This document shows positions 1 through 11,859 of a stretch of 64,000 nt of DNA, piece by piece. Position 1 is the stretch's first letter; every line of letters starts with the position of its first letter. The translations under genes and the position numbers were made by a program. Below the pieces are notes generated by a model. That model was not told the DNA's origin. It saw only the letters and a list, made by a program, of their open reading frames with translations, and did not search any database. Source of the stretch: Adiantum capillus-veneris (taxonomy: Eukaryota > Streptophyta > Polypodiopsida > Polypodiales > Pteridaceae); contig CM043971.1 in assembly GCA_014529385.2 (NCBI GenBank), positions 57,292,709 to 57,356,708 on the forward strand, given 5' to 3'.

Positions 1-342
1 CACGATTGTGTAGTAAGAACGTTCAAAATTCAACCTTAAAAATTCTCAATCTCATTTTTCTCCCCATTCTCAATGTTAAAAGATAATGGTGCTAATCAAT
101 TAGGTGACTTGAATTGGCTAAGATCAAAGGTTTGCATCACCTTAAGAATTTTGGGCTTGGATGGCCAGCCTATTTTGGGAGTTTTGATAGTTAAGCATGC
201 ATGTGCAGGGAATAGTAGAAGGATGGATGGCTTCCCAAAAAGTCCATAAAATTTCATCACTCAAATTTCCTTACTTATAGTCACATTGCTTTAGGGTGGG
301 CTCTGATAATTTCCTTGACGTGAAAATTTTGCTTTAGACCCC

Positions 343-450
343 GGGGGGGGCGGGGGGGGAGCACATCTTGAAAAATTCTTGGAGAAAACAGTCTCATTGC
401 TTTGTTTTGTGGGGGGGGGGGGGGGGGAGGAGGTTTGCACATCTTGAAAA
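343..450. repeat. G-homopolymer runs with a short direct repeat
   Basis: Runs of 8 G (343-350), 8 G (352-359) and 17 G (411-427) flank two copies of a short phrase containing GCACATCTTGAAAA, at about 361 and 437, so a unit of about 78 bp is partly duplicated. No gene is seen from 1 to 1630. The proline-rich reading frame on the minus strand here is only a translation of the G tracts. Exact run lengths may carry sequencing error. Confidence 0.6.
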
Positions 451-1631
451 TATGTGGCTTTTTTTCCCAATTGTAAGGATCATTATTCCTTATCCCTTTA
501 TTCCCTTTGAGGACTTTCACTATCAAGCCTCCTTTGATTGAAGGTGGACATAAGGAGCTAATGAAGTACTTGGAAAAGGGAAGAAAGGAGAGGAATGAAG
601 TTTAAACAAGTGTTAGGCACAAAGATTTCAACACGCATTTGTTTGAGACAAAGTTGCACTCAAGGTGTACCAAGAAGCATTATGCTTATTGCTTTATCTA
701 AGAAAGCGGGAAAGTGATCATGTCTATTGGGAAACATAGGAACTATGAAGAGCGAGAAAAAGTAATAAAACCTATCATGATTCTTGTGGCAATCAGCTCT
801 ATGCAACTATTTAAGTAACTCTCTTCTGCAAGGGACTATGCCACTCTTAAACTTTTGTTATGTCCTCTCAAATCACTAACATGCTTGAGGATTATTGTAC
901 ATTTTTTTTCAAGTTAATAGAGTAAAACCCCCAACTTAGAGCCACCTAAGCGAGGCAGCAGGTTGCGCACAACACAATGCATCATTTTTGCTACAAAGAC
1001 GCTCAATGGATAGAGCGGATTGGTCGCTATCTTTCGCAATTTTTTTGGCGTGATCAAAGCTCTCACGAGACCATGTGATGGCAGAAATCGAATTGCATGT
1101 AACAAAAATGAGCACTGATAGCAAGCAGCATAAGGGGGATAATGTAGGCCAATCGCGCTAACAAAGCTTGAACACAAGATCTGACAGTGAGGATTGCATC
1201 CTAAGTTGCACTAGCCGGCTCACCAAGGGGCCATTGGTTTCTTTAGAGTAGACACAAATAAGTTAAAGTGAGGGGTCTAGAGGTCCCTTCACAGACCCGG
1301 TTTTTTAATGGCCCCTTTACCCTATAGCATATCCACTCACAATTGTAAGTATGGCCAAAAGAGAAGAGAAGAATCTTTTAGACTCATTGCTTACATGGTT
1401 AATATCATAAAGGCATCTTCACACAAGGTGTAATTTCCCAATTGGTCTCACCATGTATATATAATTTGCATGTGACCATGTGCTTGGACCAATATGTACG
1501 TAACGGAAGAATGTGCACGTTGTTACTATAAACTTAGCCTTGAGATTTGACAATTAAGAAGCTTAAAGGCACTTGTGTAGAAGTTTTCTATTATGCATGT
1601 GATCAGAGATTCTTTAAAAGAAATCTTTCAC

Positions 1632-1830
1632 ATACAAATAGTGTTTCTTTTTGTCACAAGGGGACTTGTAGCAATCACATCCTCAAGGAATGTCACCACT
1701 ATCACATGTCTCGCAAGATTAATACAAATAGTGGGTTGCACTTCTTTTTGTCACAAAGGGACTTGTAGCAATCACATCCTCAAGGAATGTCACCACTATC
1801 ACATGTCTCATAAGATTAATACAAATAGTG
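1632..1830. repeat. Tandem duplication, 97-bp unit, two copies
   Basis: The phrase beginning TTGTCACAAGGGGACTTG at 1651 recurs at 1748 with few differences, and the flanking ACAAATAGTG phrase recurs as well, giving a 97-bp period. The reading frames across it are short and show no protein family. From 1830 to 2500 no gene or other structure is seen. Confidence 0.8.
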
Positions 1831-2504
1831 GGTTTCATATTCTTCTTCTTTTTTCCATACTCACAATTGTGTTGTGAGTGGAGATGTTACATTGACTCAT
1901 AAAAGAATATGCAATCAACCTCAAGCACTACATATACATTGAGTAAGAGTTGTTTCCAAAAGGGGGCTTGTGCAAATAGGCAATACCAAGAGTGGTTGCA
2001 TATGCTATCACAGAGTTGACCAATGATATGATATCAAATACAGCATAGGGCACCCATTGGCTACTTGAATGTTAGATTTGTCTTTTGAAGCATGTTTTTT
2101 AGTGCAATCAAATCAGACATTATATCCAAACATTTGGATCACAAATTATCAAATAAATAGCATATTTATATCGTATATGATAGGTGGTTGATTGTACAAG
2201 TGGCTCTCTATAAATTCGGACTATGATGATTATATATTAGGAGAAACTTGGACTCAATTTTGGGCTGTGTAAGAAACACCAACTCAGCATAGAGAGAGGT
2301 AATTCTAGAAAATACAAAAGTAGTTTTTGGGATTCTATTTCTCATAATACATACATAAAAGTTTGTTCGATCACTTAAATGCATACTCGTACAAACTGCT
2401 TTTCGAGAGCCCAACTTAAGTGTACACAAAAATCCATGTCTGTGAATCTTAATCAATGATGTGATGTGCGATGAGTGAAAACACATAAAAGATGTTGTCA
2501 AAAA

Positions 2505-2834
2505 AAAAAAAAGAATACGACGGATGTATCCAGAACGTCCAAAAATCTTAGGATGGCACTTTAAAACGTCGAAATTTGACGTCTCTAGCTCAAGATATAG
2601 CATATTAAGCCTAGGGCCTCATGAGGTCAGAACCAAGCGAATAGAGGTCCTTGAGACCGCTAGAGACGTCAGATTTCAGCATTTTAAAGTACTATGCTAA
2701 GGTTTTTGGATGTTTCGGATGTATCCTAAGGCTTAAAAATGCTATATCTTAAGCGTAGGGTCTCATGAGGTCAGAACCAAGCGAATAGAGGCCCAAGAGA
2801 TTCCTCAAGGGCCTCTATTCGCTTGGTTTTGACC
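2505..2834. repeat. Inverted-repeat complex (foldback or MITE-like)
   Basis: Bases 2521-2583 and 2665-2727 are imperfect reverse complements, roughly 80% by eye. A second copy of the loop segment (2594-2656) follows at 2741-2799. A further hairpin has perfect 20-bp arms at 2775-2794 and 2809-2828 around a 14-base loop. Such layered palindromes suit a foldback or miniature inverted-repeat element that was partly duplicated. No transposase gene and no clear target duplication were found. Confidence 0.6.
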
Positions 2835-3497
2835 CCTTCATAGTCTGAAATAGTACCTATCAACCGCTATCAAGTACGATCCTTTTGAATCTAAATTGCG
2901 AGTAATTCATAAAAAGGTGATTGATGCTTGTGCGAGATGCACATGTACAAGTACTTCACTTTATCGGATAGCAACAACGGATCATAAACAGGCGTTCGGC
3001 GCTTGTGCAAGATATCACTATCAAGCGCCGTACTTTTCTGGTGATAGTGACAATTTCACCAAAATTGACATTTTCAAAATAAGAAAAAAAGGCTTTTTCA
3101 ACGTGACGTTAGCCTTCTTCCTAATGGCTAAGGAGCATTCTCTCACTCGAGCTAAAAGGCCCGAAAGTGAATCCATTTCTTTCCTAATGATGTGGCTTGC
3201 TTTGAACACAAATTTTCATGTTATTCTTTTTTGTTTTTTCAATATAATCCATTCACACTACTATGTGAGTATTGCCCGCTCCCCAAAAAAAAGGGATGGT
3301 GATATGTGGATGGAAAATAAGACTCATAATTGTTTATGGTTTATTTGAATTGAATCAATGTATAAAAATATCATAATCTTGGCTTTCGACACACACAGTT
3401 TAAAAAAACCTAGTCAGAGCAAAGGAGGTATGGAGCACCACAATGACTACGATAGGTCTTTGGTGGTACTGAGGTGTGTTCATTTGGTTTTTTTTTT

Positions 3498-3528
<31 letters not shown>

Positions 3529-5579
3529 GGTGTTGGGGGTGTCGGGGGTTAAGAGTGACGTAAGTTCATTTTAAAAGCAGAAAATACGAGTACCTTAAGA
3601 TTGTGCTACACTTTAATTGTTGGCATTGGTTGTGCACCACTTTGGTTGCAAATATGGCCACTATGTGTAGCAAAGTAGTTGGTCAACATGGTAACATGGC
3701 CATACAATGTAGCAAAGTAGTGAAATCAAAATTAGGTGGCATGGTTTAGTTTGGCAGTTGTGTGTCTGAAAAAGATCCTTATGCCATTTTGAATGTGTCA
3801 ACAAAATTGTTATATGCACAAAATGTGGCCCATTTATGCAAGATGGTTTGGGGTTTAAGTTTGTTAGATGTCATTTTCACCAATCCACCCTCTAGCTCAG
3901 AAGGATTTTAAGCTCTACGAGCAAAGCCACCACCTCTTGGACACTTTACCATATTCTCATGATCTAGTTCTTGCTAGGTTTATAGCCAAAATGAAATCTG
4001 CATAGTCAATTAGGGCACCCATCCTATCTCCTCCTCCATACTCTCTGCTTTTGACCTAAGCTTGTGTATCTCTCGCATTCAAACTTGTGGAATACCTATT
4101 GTGAAGACCTATGGTCTATGGTTTAAGAAACATGATGATTGACTAGAAATACACACTTTTTTGCTTTGTCTCAATCCATTTCTAAGTCTTGTTGGTCTTT
4201 TGATGAAAATTTGATTAATGATTACATTGTTTCTATAGTTCTTCAGTAAAGAGATTTAATCTTATAATTTCACTAAATCAATTTTATTTATGAAGAAATG
4301 GAATTTGTTCTTGATGTCGGAGATATTCTTGATCATGAGGACTCACACTACATTGTCACTATGTAACATGCTCAATATGCCAACAAGATTTACCCAGCTT
4401 CTTTGCCAACGCCCTAGATCCATTAAATTTAGAGGGCGAGCCTTTGTGAAAGAATTCTAGAAGTTGTTTCCATCTTACTTTGGGAAAGATACAATCTTCC
4501 ATATCTCTAGCCATGCAAATGAAACTTCCTCATTAAGTGAGGCAAACTTGTAGCACAAAGATTTGGCCTAGTATTTGTGTCTCCGCTTGATACACAAGGA
4601 GCATTTACAACCAATCAACAATCAGATCCCAATGCATCATAGGTAGGAATGCTTTGTTTAAGACATTCTACATAGGCATGTCAACTAGGGTGACAAGCCC
4701 CACATCACAAGGGTCGAAAAGAATGCAATGCTTGCAAGGATAGACTAGGCCCTCCAACTGCTTTCGAAAAATCCCTTTGTGCTCTTGCTAGGGGAGAATG
4801 AGTAGATTAGGGACCTAGCAACCCAGAGATTCTCTAGCCAGAAATTGAGTTATTGAATTATCGTGTCTTATTGACAAAGAATGAGGTCACTACAGATATT
4901 ACACTAACACTAGACGAGATATTTGATACCATCCCAAGAGATTTGAAAATGCTATTTGTAAATGTTGTTCATAACCTCAACCTCGTTGTATATGCAAACA
5001 TCTTGATAAATACACTCATTTCTTTCGCTATCAGTTTTTAAAAATTTCCTCTTTTTAAATCACAATACAAATACAAAACTCTGGTCTAGTGATTACCATC
5101 TTTTGAAGTGAGTTTCTCTTCAAGCTACATGGATATAAAACTATGGTTTAATGATTGCCAATTTTTGTAGTATTTCTCTTTAAGTTAGAAGAGTCACAAA
5201 GATGTGGTTTCATACCCATTTTTTGTAGTCTCTTATTAAGAAAAATAGATACAAAACTTTGGGTTAAGGTAGTTTTTTGAAATTATTGGAAGTTTACCAA
5301 TTGCTCTACAATGGCGTAAAGCCCTATTTGCGATTGTCTTCTTCCAAGACAGAGATCATATCATCCACCTCCTCCATATCTGAAACACCCATTTGCTATC
5401 TCCCACTCCATCTCATCACCGCTCATTCTCTCCTCAAATTGAGCCTCATGTATTTGAAAGTGGCTAAGTCTTGCTTGTACCATGCAAGGGGCTCTGCAAT
5501 GGGGCACAAGAATGAGATGCATAATACAAAAAACATACACCAAATCAACTGCTCGTGAAGGATTGAGATAGTTATGGCA
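2835..5579. other. Gene-poor stretch with a T20/G23 homopolymer junction
   Basis: No protein family, RNA gene or LTR is recognised here. The only marked structure is a run of about 20 T (3488-3507) passing directly into about 23 G (3508-3530) and then a TGTTGGGGG tail. The rest is AT-rich, with short reading frames that lack domain motifs. Confidence 0.5.
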
Positions 5580-6850
5580 CTTAGATTGAATGAAGTCAAA
5601 TGCTGATGACCAATTTTTTTGTAGCTACCACTCGATGCATCGAGGAAAAGCACCCTTGTAGCTATGTGTTGCAGCTCTAATTTCTCACCACCATAATCTT
5701 TCCACTACAATACGGCACTCATGTCCTTTATTGCCTCTATGTGTCAGGGATCGTTGAATATACATTTGCAATTGGCATACTCAACCCTTTGGTGGAAGAT
5801 CTCTTTTCCATCATCTCACGCAACAATTCCAAGCACACCTTATTAAATTCTACCATGACCTCTCTATTTGTAGCTTGACCATGCAATTGGAACTTGGGGT
5901 CCATTACAAAAGCTGCAGCACACAATGGGGTGTGCATTTGGGCCCATAGCATGTTAGCTATAGCCACCACTTGGCTCTTCTCTTTGGAGTGAAGTGTAGA
6001 AACTCTTTGCCATCTTTGATGGCCTCTGACATCAACCAATGAATCTTGCCAAACACAAACTTATCAGTATCCACAGTTCAAAGTAGCTCAAGAAATAGCT
6101 TGTAGACACGCAACGCTTTCTTTAGGTTCTGCTTGAAGGTAGAAGATTGCACTGACATTTTGTGATTTAACCATCCCAATGACAATCTATAAATAGTCTC
6201 ATTAAGACAAGGTTTTACTACTTGCATGTCAATTAGCATATAGAAGGTTGTGACAAACCTGGTTACACAGAATGGCTGCAATGTTTTGGTGGGGTAGTTA
6301 GAGTGAAATAGCGCAAAAGAGAATTGACTCTCCTATTTAAATTCAACTATCATAGTTGCATTCAACAATGTTTACTTCACAAAGTTCGATTTTTCGATAT
6401 CTTTCGACAACGAATTCAGAGTGCGGAGCAAAACCCTCCCATGTTAGTTTAGAATGCTTGTCCATGACAGCCATGCCTATCTCCTCCTAGTTGGACTCAT
6501 TGTTTGCACTGATGACAATCACATTCTTGGGACCGCCAACTTTTGCAATAGCACGCTCATAGATCGCCAGTGGTCTTTTCTGTCAAAGATGTGCCCATTG
6601 CCTCAAAGGACATGGTTCATTACATTGAAAATACTTTTTTGGGATAGCTAGTCAATCCATCAATTGCGATTATGCAAGCAAATGCCGAGACAAAGTCGAA
6701 AATTGTTCACTGTAGTATTGCTATAGTTGGGCTCTTTACTTCATCTACAAACTCAAATCTACTCGATTTGCATCTTGTCAGAGTCTTGCATGGGTCCACT
6801 TGAAATGCCACTCTTGCTTTGATTTCTGCTCAAAAAGAGGCATATAAAGT
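5580..6850 (-). pseudogene. hAT transposase relic (DUF659 type)
   Basis: Minus-strand pieces match, in order, the complete hAT transposase at 52641-54838. About 6480-6580 encodes AKVGGPKNVIVI before a DN-ESN motif, the counterpart of the VTDGEASN region. 6078-6281 starts with VTRFVTTFYML, like the TRFAFNFLL stretch. 5737-6039 encodes AAAFVMDPKFQ then ATNREVM, the counterpart of GAAYMVDPEFQ and ETNREVM. About 5690 encodes a WKDYGGE version of WWEDYG. Stops and frame changes separate the pieces, and no ends or target duplication are visible. It is therefore an old decayed copy of a transposon related to, but well diverged from, the complete one. The outer limits are approximate. Confidence 0.75.
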
Positions 6851-7096
6851 TTGTTGCAAATAGGGATAGTATTTTAGCCACTTTTTTTTTCTTGCCACTT
6901 TGCCCAAATAACTATAAAACACAATCAAATATGACTCTTCACTATAGTCGTATGCTCCTTTGCCACTTGATAGGCATTAACGGTAAACGGCCATCCGTTA
7001 CTTTGGCGCTGAAGGGCTTTTTTATTTTTAAATGGTCAGGCTGAGGTTGAGACTTCCTGAGAAATCTAAATCTCTCTCTCTCTAAAACTGCATGGG

Positions 7097-7149
<53 letters not shown>
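7097..7149. repeat. Compound (GT)n(GA)n microsatellite
   Basis: A GT tract of about 24 bases runs into a GA tract of about 29 bases, roughly 310 bp beyond the stop codon of the ERF gene. It may lie in, or just beyond, that gene's 3' untranslated region. Confidence 0.9.
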
Positions 7150-7152
<3 letters not shown>

Positions 7153-7461
7153 AAATATGTGCATTGTGAGTCCTAGCTTGAACTTCTGGCTCTTTTTTGA
7201 GCCATGTTTTTTTGGGGGCAATTTTACAAATTGTCGCTTCTGCTGCTAATTTCCTGTAGGCACCTGGTAAGAGTCTCAAAAAATGAAAGGAATATTTAAT
7301 GTGATTTACTTGTCCTGGTAATCTAAGGTTAAGGTTTGAGCTAATTAATGTGCCTCCAAAATTATATGTAATAGTTTGATTGGATTTAGGGAGCCAGAAG
7401 CTGGCTCTGGCAAGGTCATCGCAATGGTCTTCTCCATGGCAGCTTGGTGCTCTTTCTATAG

Positions 7462-8877
7462 TTAGTTTTGATGACTATCAAATATATTGTAAGTCCCTGC
7501 AAACCCTAAATGATGATCTAAGGGATCTATGGCTGGTGAGCAGGAGTTCGGGCTAGGAAGGCCATTCATTGCCATGCTTAAGTCAAAGTGATCGAGCGGA
7601 GAACTGAATACAGTCGGTACACTGGCGCCCGCAATTGTTTGGCCATTTGAGAAACTCATGGACATATCATGATCCATCCATGGGGTCAGGTCGACACACG
7701 CAAAGTTCGAAAACCAATCAGAAGTGTCCATGACATCAAGTGAGTGCCAGCTTGCAGTTGGTAATGTGGAGGCAATTGGTTGATCCGCTGGCGCCGCATC
7801 CGAGCATGCAATCAGCTTTCTTTCATCGATAGCAGACACGGATAGCTTCTGTGATGTTGGGGATGCTGTGCTGCCCAGAAAGGTTGCTTGATCATACAAA
7901 AGGGGGATTATAACTTGAGAACTTTGCCTTCTAAGAGGTGGGGCAGAGTAGGGAAGAAATGAATCCCAGTCAGAAACTTGAGGATTTGCTACCAACGGCA
8001 TGCTTATGTTTTGGTTATCGGCCAGGAATAGGTTGGCTAGCGAGTCTAAATCTAAAGGCGGGCAAGGAGATGGCAGGATATCAACAGTAAAGGAAGTGCT
8101 AGAATGAGCAACAAAGCTTGAATCCACCTCAAATTGTGAGGTTGTCTCATGTATCGTTTCCCCATATGTAGATTGAGAAGTACCGGGAGTAAACATCGGT
8201 ATGTAGTCCATCGACACATCCACAGATTGCTCATTGAAACTACCATTGCTCTCCGACGACTCGGCTGAGCTCTTCTCTTCACCTTCATTTTGCTGTGCAT
8301 TCGGCGGCGCATTTTCTGTTCCAATCTGATCGTCGATTGTCCCCCATGGGGCCTCCTCAGGGAAATTGAGGCGTGCTCGGGCTCCCCGAAATTTGTATGC
8401 TGCCTTATCATATGCTCTCGCAGCCTCCTTGTCGGTGTCGAACGTACCGAGCCAGACACGGGCGGCCTTCTTCGGGTCGCGTATCTCCGCTGCCCACTTT
8501 CCCCAAGGTCTTTGCCTCACTCCTCTATACCTCTTCTTCTTTGTTTCCGGTGCTTGTGGGGAGCAACAGCTAGATTGCGCCGCCCTCTGTTGATCAGCGG
8601 CAATCCGTTTGAGTCTCTCTAAATTGCGCGAAAACGCTCGGGGATCACTCCCTTCTGAACTGTTTAGCTTCGCCAGCAACTCATCCACCTCCTTACCAAT
8701 CTCAGACTTGTCTGTTGACAAGCAGACAATTAGCCATTGACAAATACCTATTCTAACTGCAAAAATACTAGGATGCAAGGCTGTGCAGGCTGCATTGCGA
8801 GCACACAGCGTGACAGTGTATGCATGCACATAGGTGTAGCACTCGTCAATGCTCAATTTGATGTGTGTGTGTGTGTG

Positions 8878-8920
<43 letters not shown>

Positions 8921-9568
8921 TTCATGGTTAGACCAGGCCTTACTTGCATCAAAAGGGTAGCCCCGCCGGGGAGGATATGGGCCTTGCCGCTGCTGGTACT
9001 GATGTAATCTCCAAGCCGAGTGTCGGCGGTCAGAATTGGCACTAGTGAAATAGGACAATTCGAGCGCGTGTGTCGATGCAGGCGGTTGCCAAGTGGCAGG
9101 AGCCAATATATTGGTATCAGGGATGCATTGAGGACCCAAAGGCAAATTTAAGCCCCAGTAGGGCTGCCTCTCTAGGCCTCCCTCGGAGCCAAGCACTGGC
9201 TGGCATACCAATGGTGGCATATTGGAGAGCCTCTTCTCAAGATCAAGAGGATGTAAAGCATTATTCATACCACAATTACAGGCCGCAAAATTGACATTTT
9301 CTTTGCTTCTAATTAGGCTGTAATTAAGGGGCTGTTCCCACTTGAAACTGTTTGTTGAGCGGCTGTTCCCACTTGAAATAATTTGAGTTAATGCTCCTAC
9401 CATTACTTCATCATCATGCCTGTTCAGTAGCATGATGGGGTCACTTGCTTGATCTTCTGCTTTGATGGAGATGGCTGCAGATGGCCCTGCTGGTTCTTGA
9501 GGTGGGTACTGACTGTTTTTTTCAAAAGCGTTATTTGTCTCGCCAGCACCACATGGGCATGGGCGCAT
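7462..9568 (-). CDS. ERF-type AP2 transcription factor, group X / ABR1-like
   Basis: This is a nuclear DNA-binding regulator of the ethylene-response-factor family; such proteins bind GCC-box-like promoter sites. Two coding exons are inferred: 9568-8944 and 8711-7462. They are split by an intron at 8943-8712 (donor GTAAGG, acceptor CAACAG) that preserves frame and gives 624 aa. Residues about 268-327 form one AP2 domain ([18 protein letters not shown], then WLGTF), with the Ala-14 and Asp-19 pair typical of ERF rather than DREB proteins. Residues 53-67 hold [14 protein letters not shown], resembling the N-terminal motif of group X ERFs (ABR1, ERF110 kin), which also carry an upstream intron. 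The C-terminal half is acidic and Ser/Pro-rich, a possible activation region. I chose the ATG at 9568 because an in-frame ATG at 9916 (which would give 740 aa) lies near the expected transcription start and would translate microsatellites. It is a host gene with no defect seen; the exact group is inferred. Confidence 0.88.
8862..8918. repeat. (GT)n microsatellite inside the ERF intron
   Basis: About 57 bases of GT, interrupted once by GC, lie within the 232-bp intron of the ERF gene. The tract therefore makes up about a quarter of that intron. On the sense strand it reads as CA repeats between the donor and the acceptor. Confidence 0.9.
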
Positions 9569-9920
9569 AGTTGCCTTAATGCAGCCCTTCCAAACCAGAT
9601 TAAAAGTACCTGCAAGGGAGGTACTATTAACCAGAGGTGCTTCCTCTGCTAGTAGGTTCTCGGGTTGAGCAGGTCCTTGCAAAAATGCTGTGCAGGTTGG
9701 AAAAAAAGTAGATTTGGGAGTTGATTTGGGGGAAGGGGGGGGAAGCAGAAATGGGGAGGAGTACTTGGCACTGCTTGTGGACTGCTGGGAAGAAGAGAAG
9801 CAGCAGAGAGAGAGAGAGAGAGAGAGAGAGTGTGTTTTTGTGTGTGTATGGGTGCCTTCCTCTTCGTATGTTGCACTGCTGGCTTCGTGTGTGAGAGTTA
9901 TTGGGAGTCGTGACACCTGA
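9569..9920 (-). promoter_or_regulatory. ERF 5' leader with upstream ORFs and GA/GT repeats
   Basis: This is the inferred 5' untranslated region, about 350 nt, between the predicted start of transcription and the chosen ATG. It holds a GA tract (9805-9830) with flanking GT. Two upstream reading frames stand out: one starts at 9876 (75 codons), and one starts at 9615 and runs past the main ATG in another frame (63 codons). The second could reduce translation of the main frame. The alternative is that translation starts at 9916 and this stretch is coding. Confidence 0.5.
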
Positions 9921-9940
9921 ACTTTGGAATCGTCCCCGAG

Positions 9941-10014
9941 TTTTTATATATACTCTCACTCGACTTTAAAATTGCGGCCCAATCAAACCGAGGGAGAGTA
10001 CGCACGTGTCACGT
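9941..10014 (-). promoter_or_regulatory. ERF core promoter: TATA box, CCAAT and paired ACGT cores
   Basis: On the minus strand TATATATAAA lies at 9952-9943, placing transcription start near 9915-9925. A CCAAT pentamer (plus strand) is at 9979-9983. Further upstream the minus strand reads ACGTGACACGTG, with a full CACGTG at 10003-10008. Two closely spaced ACGT cores are the classic layout of ABA-responsive (ABRE/G-box) promoters bound by bZIP factors. The motifs are seen; the hormone response is inferred. Confidence 0.6.
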
Positions 10015-10258
10015 CGTAAACGCGCTTCTTTTACCGGGGACAAAGCGCCTCAATCCTTCGGTTTTAAATCATGACGGCTAGACATCCCCAACTTGCCCGA
10101 CCTTTCCAGTGCCAAGTGGACAAATCACATTATTGAAAATTTGCATTGAAATATTATTGGATAACTTATATTCTACAATTTGCCTTACAAAATAAGCTCA
10201 CGTCACTATCTAAAATGGTGTCCCTCAAAGGGGATCTACGGCCCAAGTTAGGCCACGT

Positions 10259-10304
10259 GGGCGGGCTTCATCTGTACCATTGGGCGGGCTTCATCTGTAC
10301 CATT
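10259..10304. repeat. Perfect 23-bp tandem duplication
   Basis: The unit GGGCGGGCTTCATCTGTACC plus ATT occurs twice back to back. It lies upstream of the ERF promoter, and no function is evident. Confidence 0.9.
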
Positions 10305-10387
10305 AGATTGCCATATAAATTGGGCTGAACTAGGGTATAAATTAGGCTCGTATACACCCGCCGTGTCAACACATTTAAGTGATGCAC

Positions 10388-10469
10388 CATAACATGGTTG
10401 TAAGGATTGCACGTGGGAACCATTAGGTCCTTGGTTCAACCCAGGGCTGATCTCCTGCGCGCGCGCGCA

Positions 10470-10506
<37 letters not shown>
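10388..10506 (+). mobile_element. Possible tRNA-derived SINE head ending in a G run
   Basis: TGGTTGTAAGG at 10395-10405 fits a pol III A box, and GGTTCAACCC at 10433-10442 fits a B box, with a tRNA-like spacing of about 28 bp. The segment ends in a GC-alternating stretch and about 37 G (10470-10506). No acceptor-stem pairing, CCA end or target duplication was found, so it is not a tRNA gene. A SINE head is possible but unproven, and chance matches to short boxes are common. Confidence 0.3.
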
Positions 10507-10507
<1 letters not shown>

Positions 10508-11710
10508 AAATTTTGACTAGGGGTGACATTTTTGCCCCCTATGGAGGATTGGATGGTCTAGATCTCCCCATGATCTTCGATCTCTCCATATTTCCCCCCA
10601 CACACAAGCGCTCACACATGACACCGCATGTTAGATAGGGATATCCCCTTAGATATGAGGGGATGCCCCTATGAGGTTGGGGATGTGACCTCCGATATGA
10701 GGTCACATCCCCAACTTCTCGCAACCCTCCACATTGTCTGGCACGATGCCTTGCGGTAGGATCAATGGATGGAAATGGCAGGCTTCCACGTCTCACAATA
10801 TGGAGTGTTGATCTCTAGATATCTAAAGTTGGGTTTTGGATACACTCCAATGCCATTCAAACTCACACCCCATCTTCAAAGGCACAAAAACAAACTCTTG
10901 CTACCTCAAGTGAAAGACGAAAGTAAACTCGAGCCAAGAGGAAATATGATATCAAATGCTCTTGAGACATGGGAGTCCTTGATCCCAGGTGAACCCTAGC
11001 ATGTCAAATAGAGTTGAGGATCGACATGGTCCTTCACTTAACTTCCACTAATTTTCGTTTAACGAACACCAAAACAAGAGTGGACAACGATACAACTCTA
11101 ATTGCATTAGTAGGGGGTCATGTAGCAATTGATTTCATATTTCGTGGAGGAATGGTGCTCCCTTCTTACCATCATGCCAGGAAGCTGAATAATAAGGGTC
11201 TGAATCGACTGGGACACTTATGAGACAGTGACAACAAGAGTTGGAAAACCATTGACCTTCTGGTTACCCAGCACCAACTGAATAGCTTGGAGGTCTTGCC
11301 GGTCCACAAAGTGAGGAAAGAGCTTAACAATATAGTGATGCCTATCTGGGATTCGGAATTTGACTGGAATGCCTAGAAATGGCCCGGAAGGAGTCTCTTC
11401 TAGAAACCCCATCCTAAAGACATTTACCAAACAATGATGCATAAGACGAATTGGTGTAGTCCCCTTAACAAGATATGGAAAAAACAATGGCAGAGGAAAG
11501 GTGGGAGCAAGTAATGGAGAAAATAAATATTGTATTATAAAGCTAAAATGTCCACTCCACTCTAGAAGGCCTTAAATTTGAAGCCCATTTTGGGCATCAT
11601 TGACAAGGTGAGCTTCATAAGATGTCCAAAATTTTGGTGAACGTTTCAATGTGAAATTTATATTTAGTTGAAAGGTGTCATTAGAAACCTAAATATGGAT
11701 GTTAAGGTCT
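10507..11710. other. Non-coding stretch, nothing recognised
   Basis: Short reading frames on both strands, such as the minus-strand one at 11218-11487, show no known motif. A small palindrome around 10625-10710, with repeated GGGGATGT and ATATGAGG phrases, is the only structure noticed. Confidence 0.4.

Positions 11711-11859
<149 letters not shown>

Noticed and set aside
281-526. Proline-run reading frame on the minus strand
   Set aside because: It is a translation of G homopolymers with no domain and no promoter.
9649-9916. THTHTK-SLSLSL extension of the ERF protein
   Set aside because: It translates GA/GT repeats and lies at or next to the predicted transcription start, so it is more likely leader.
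10395-10442. A tRNA gene
   Set aside because: Box-like motifs exist, but no cloverleaf, acceptor pairing or terminator was seen.
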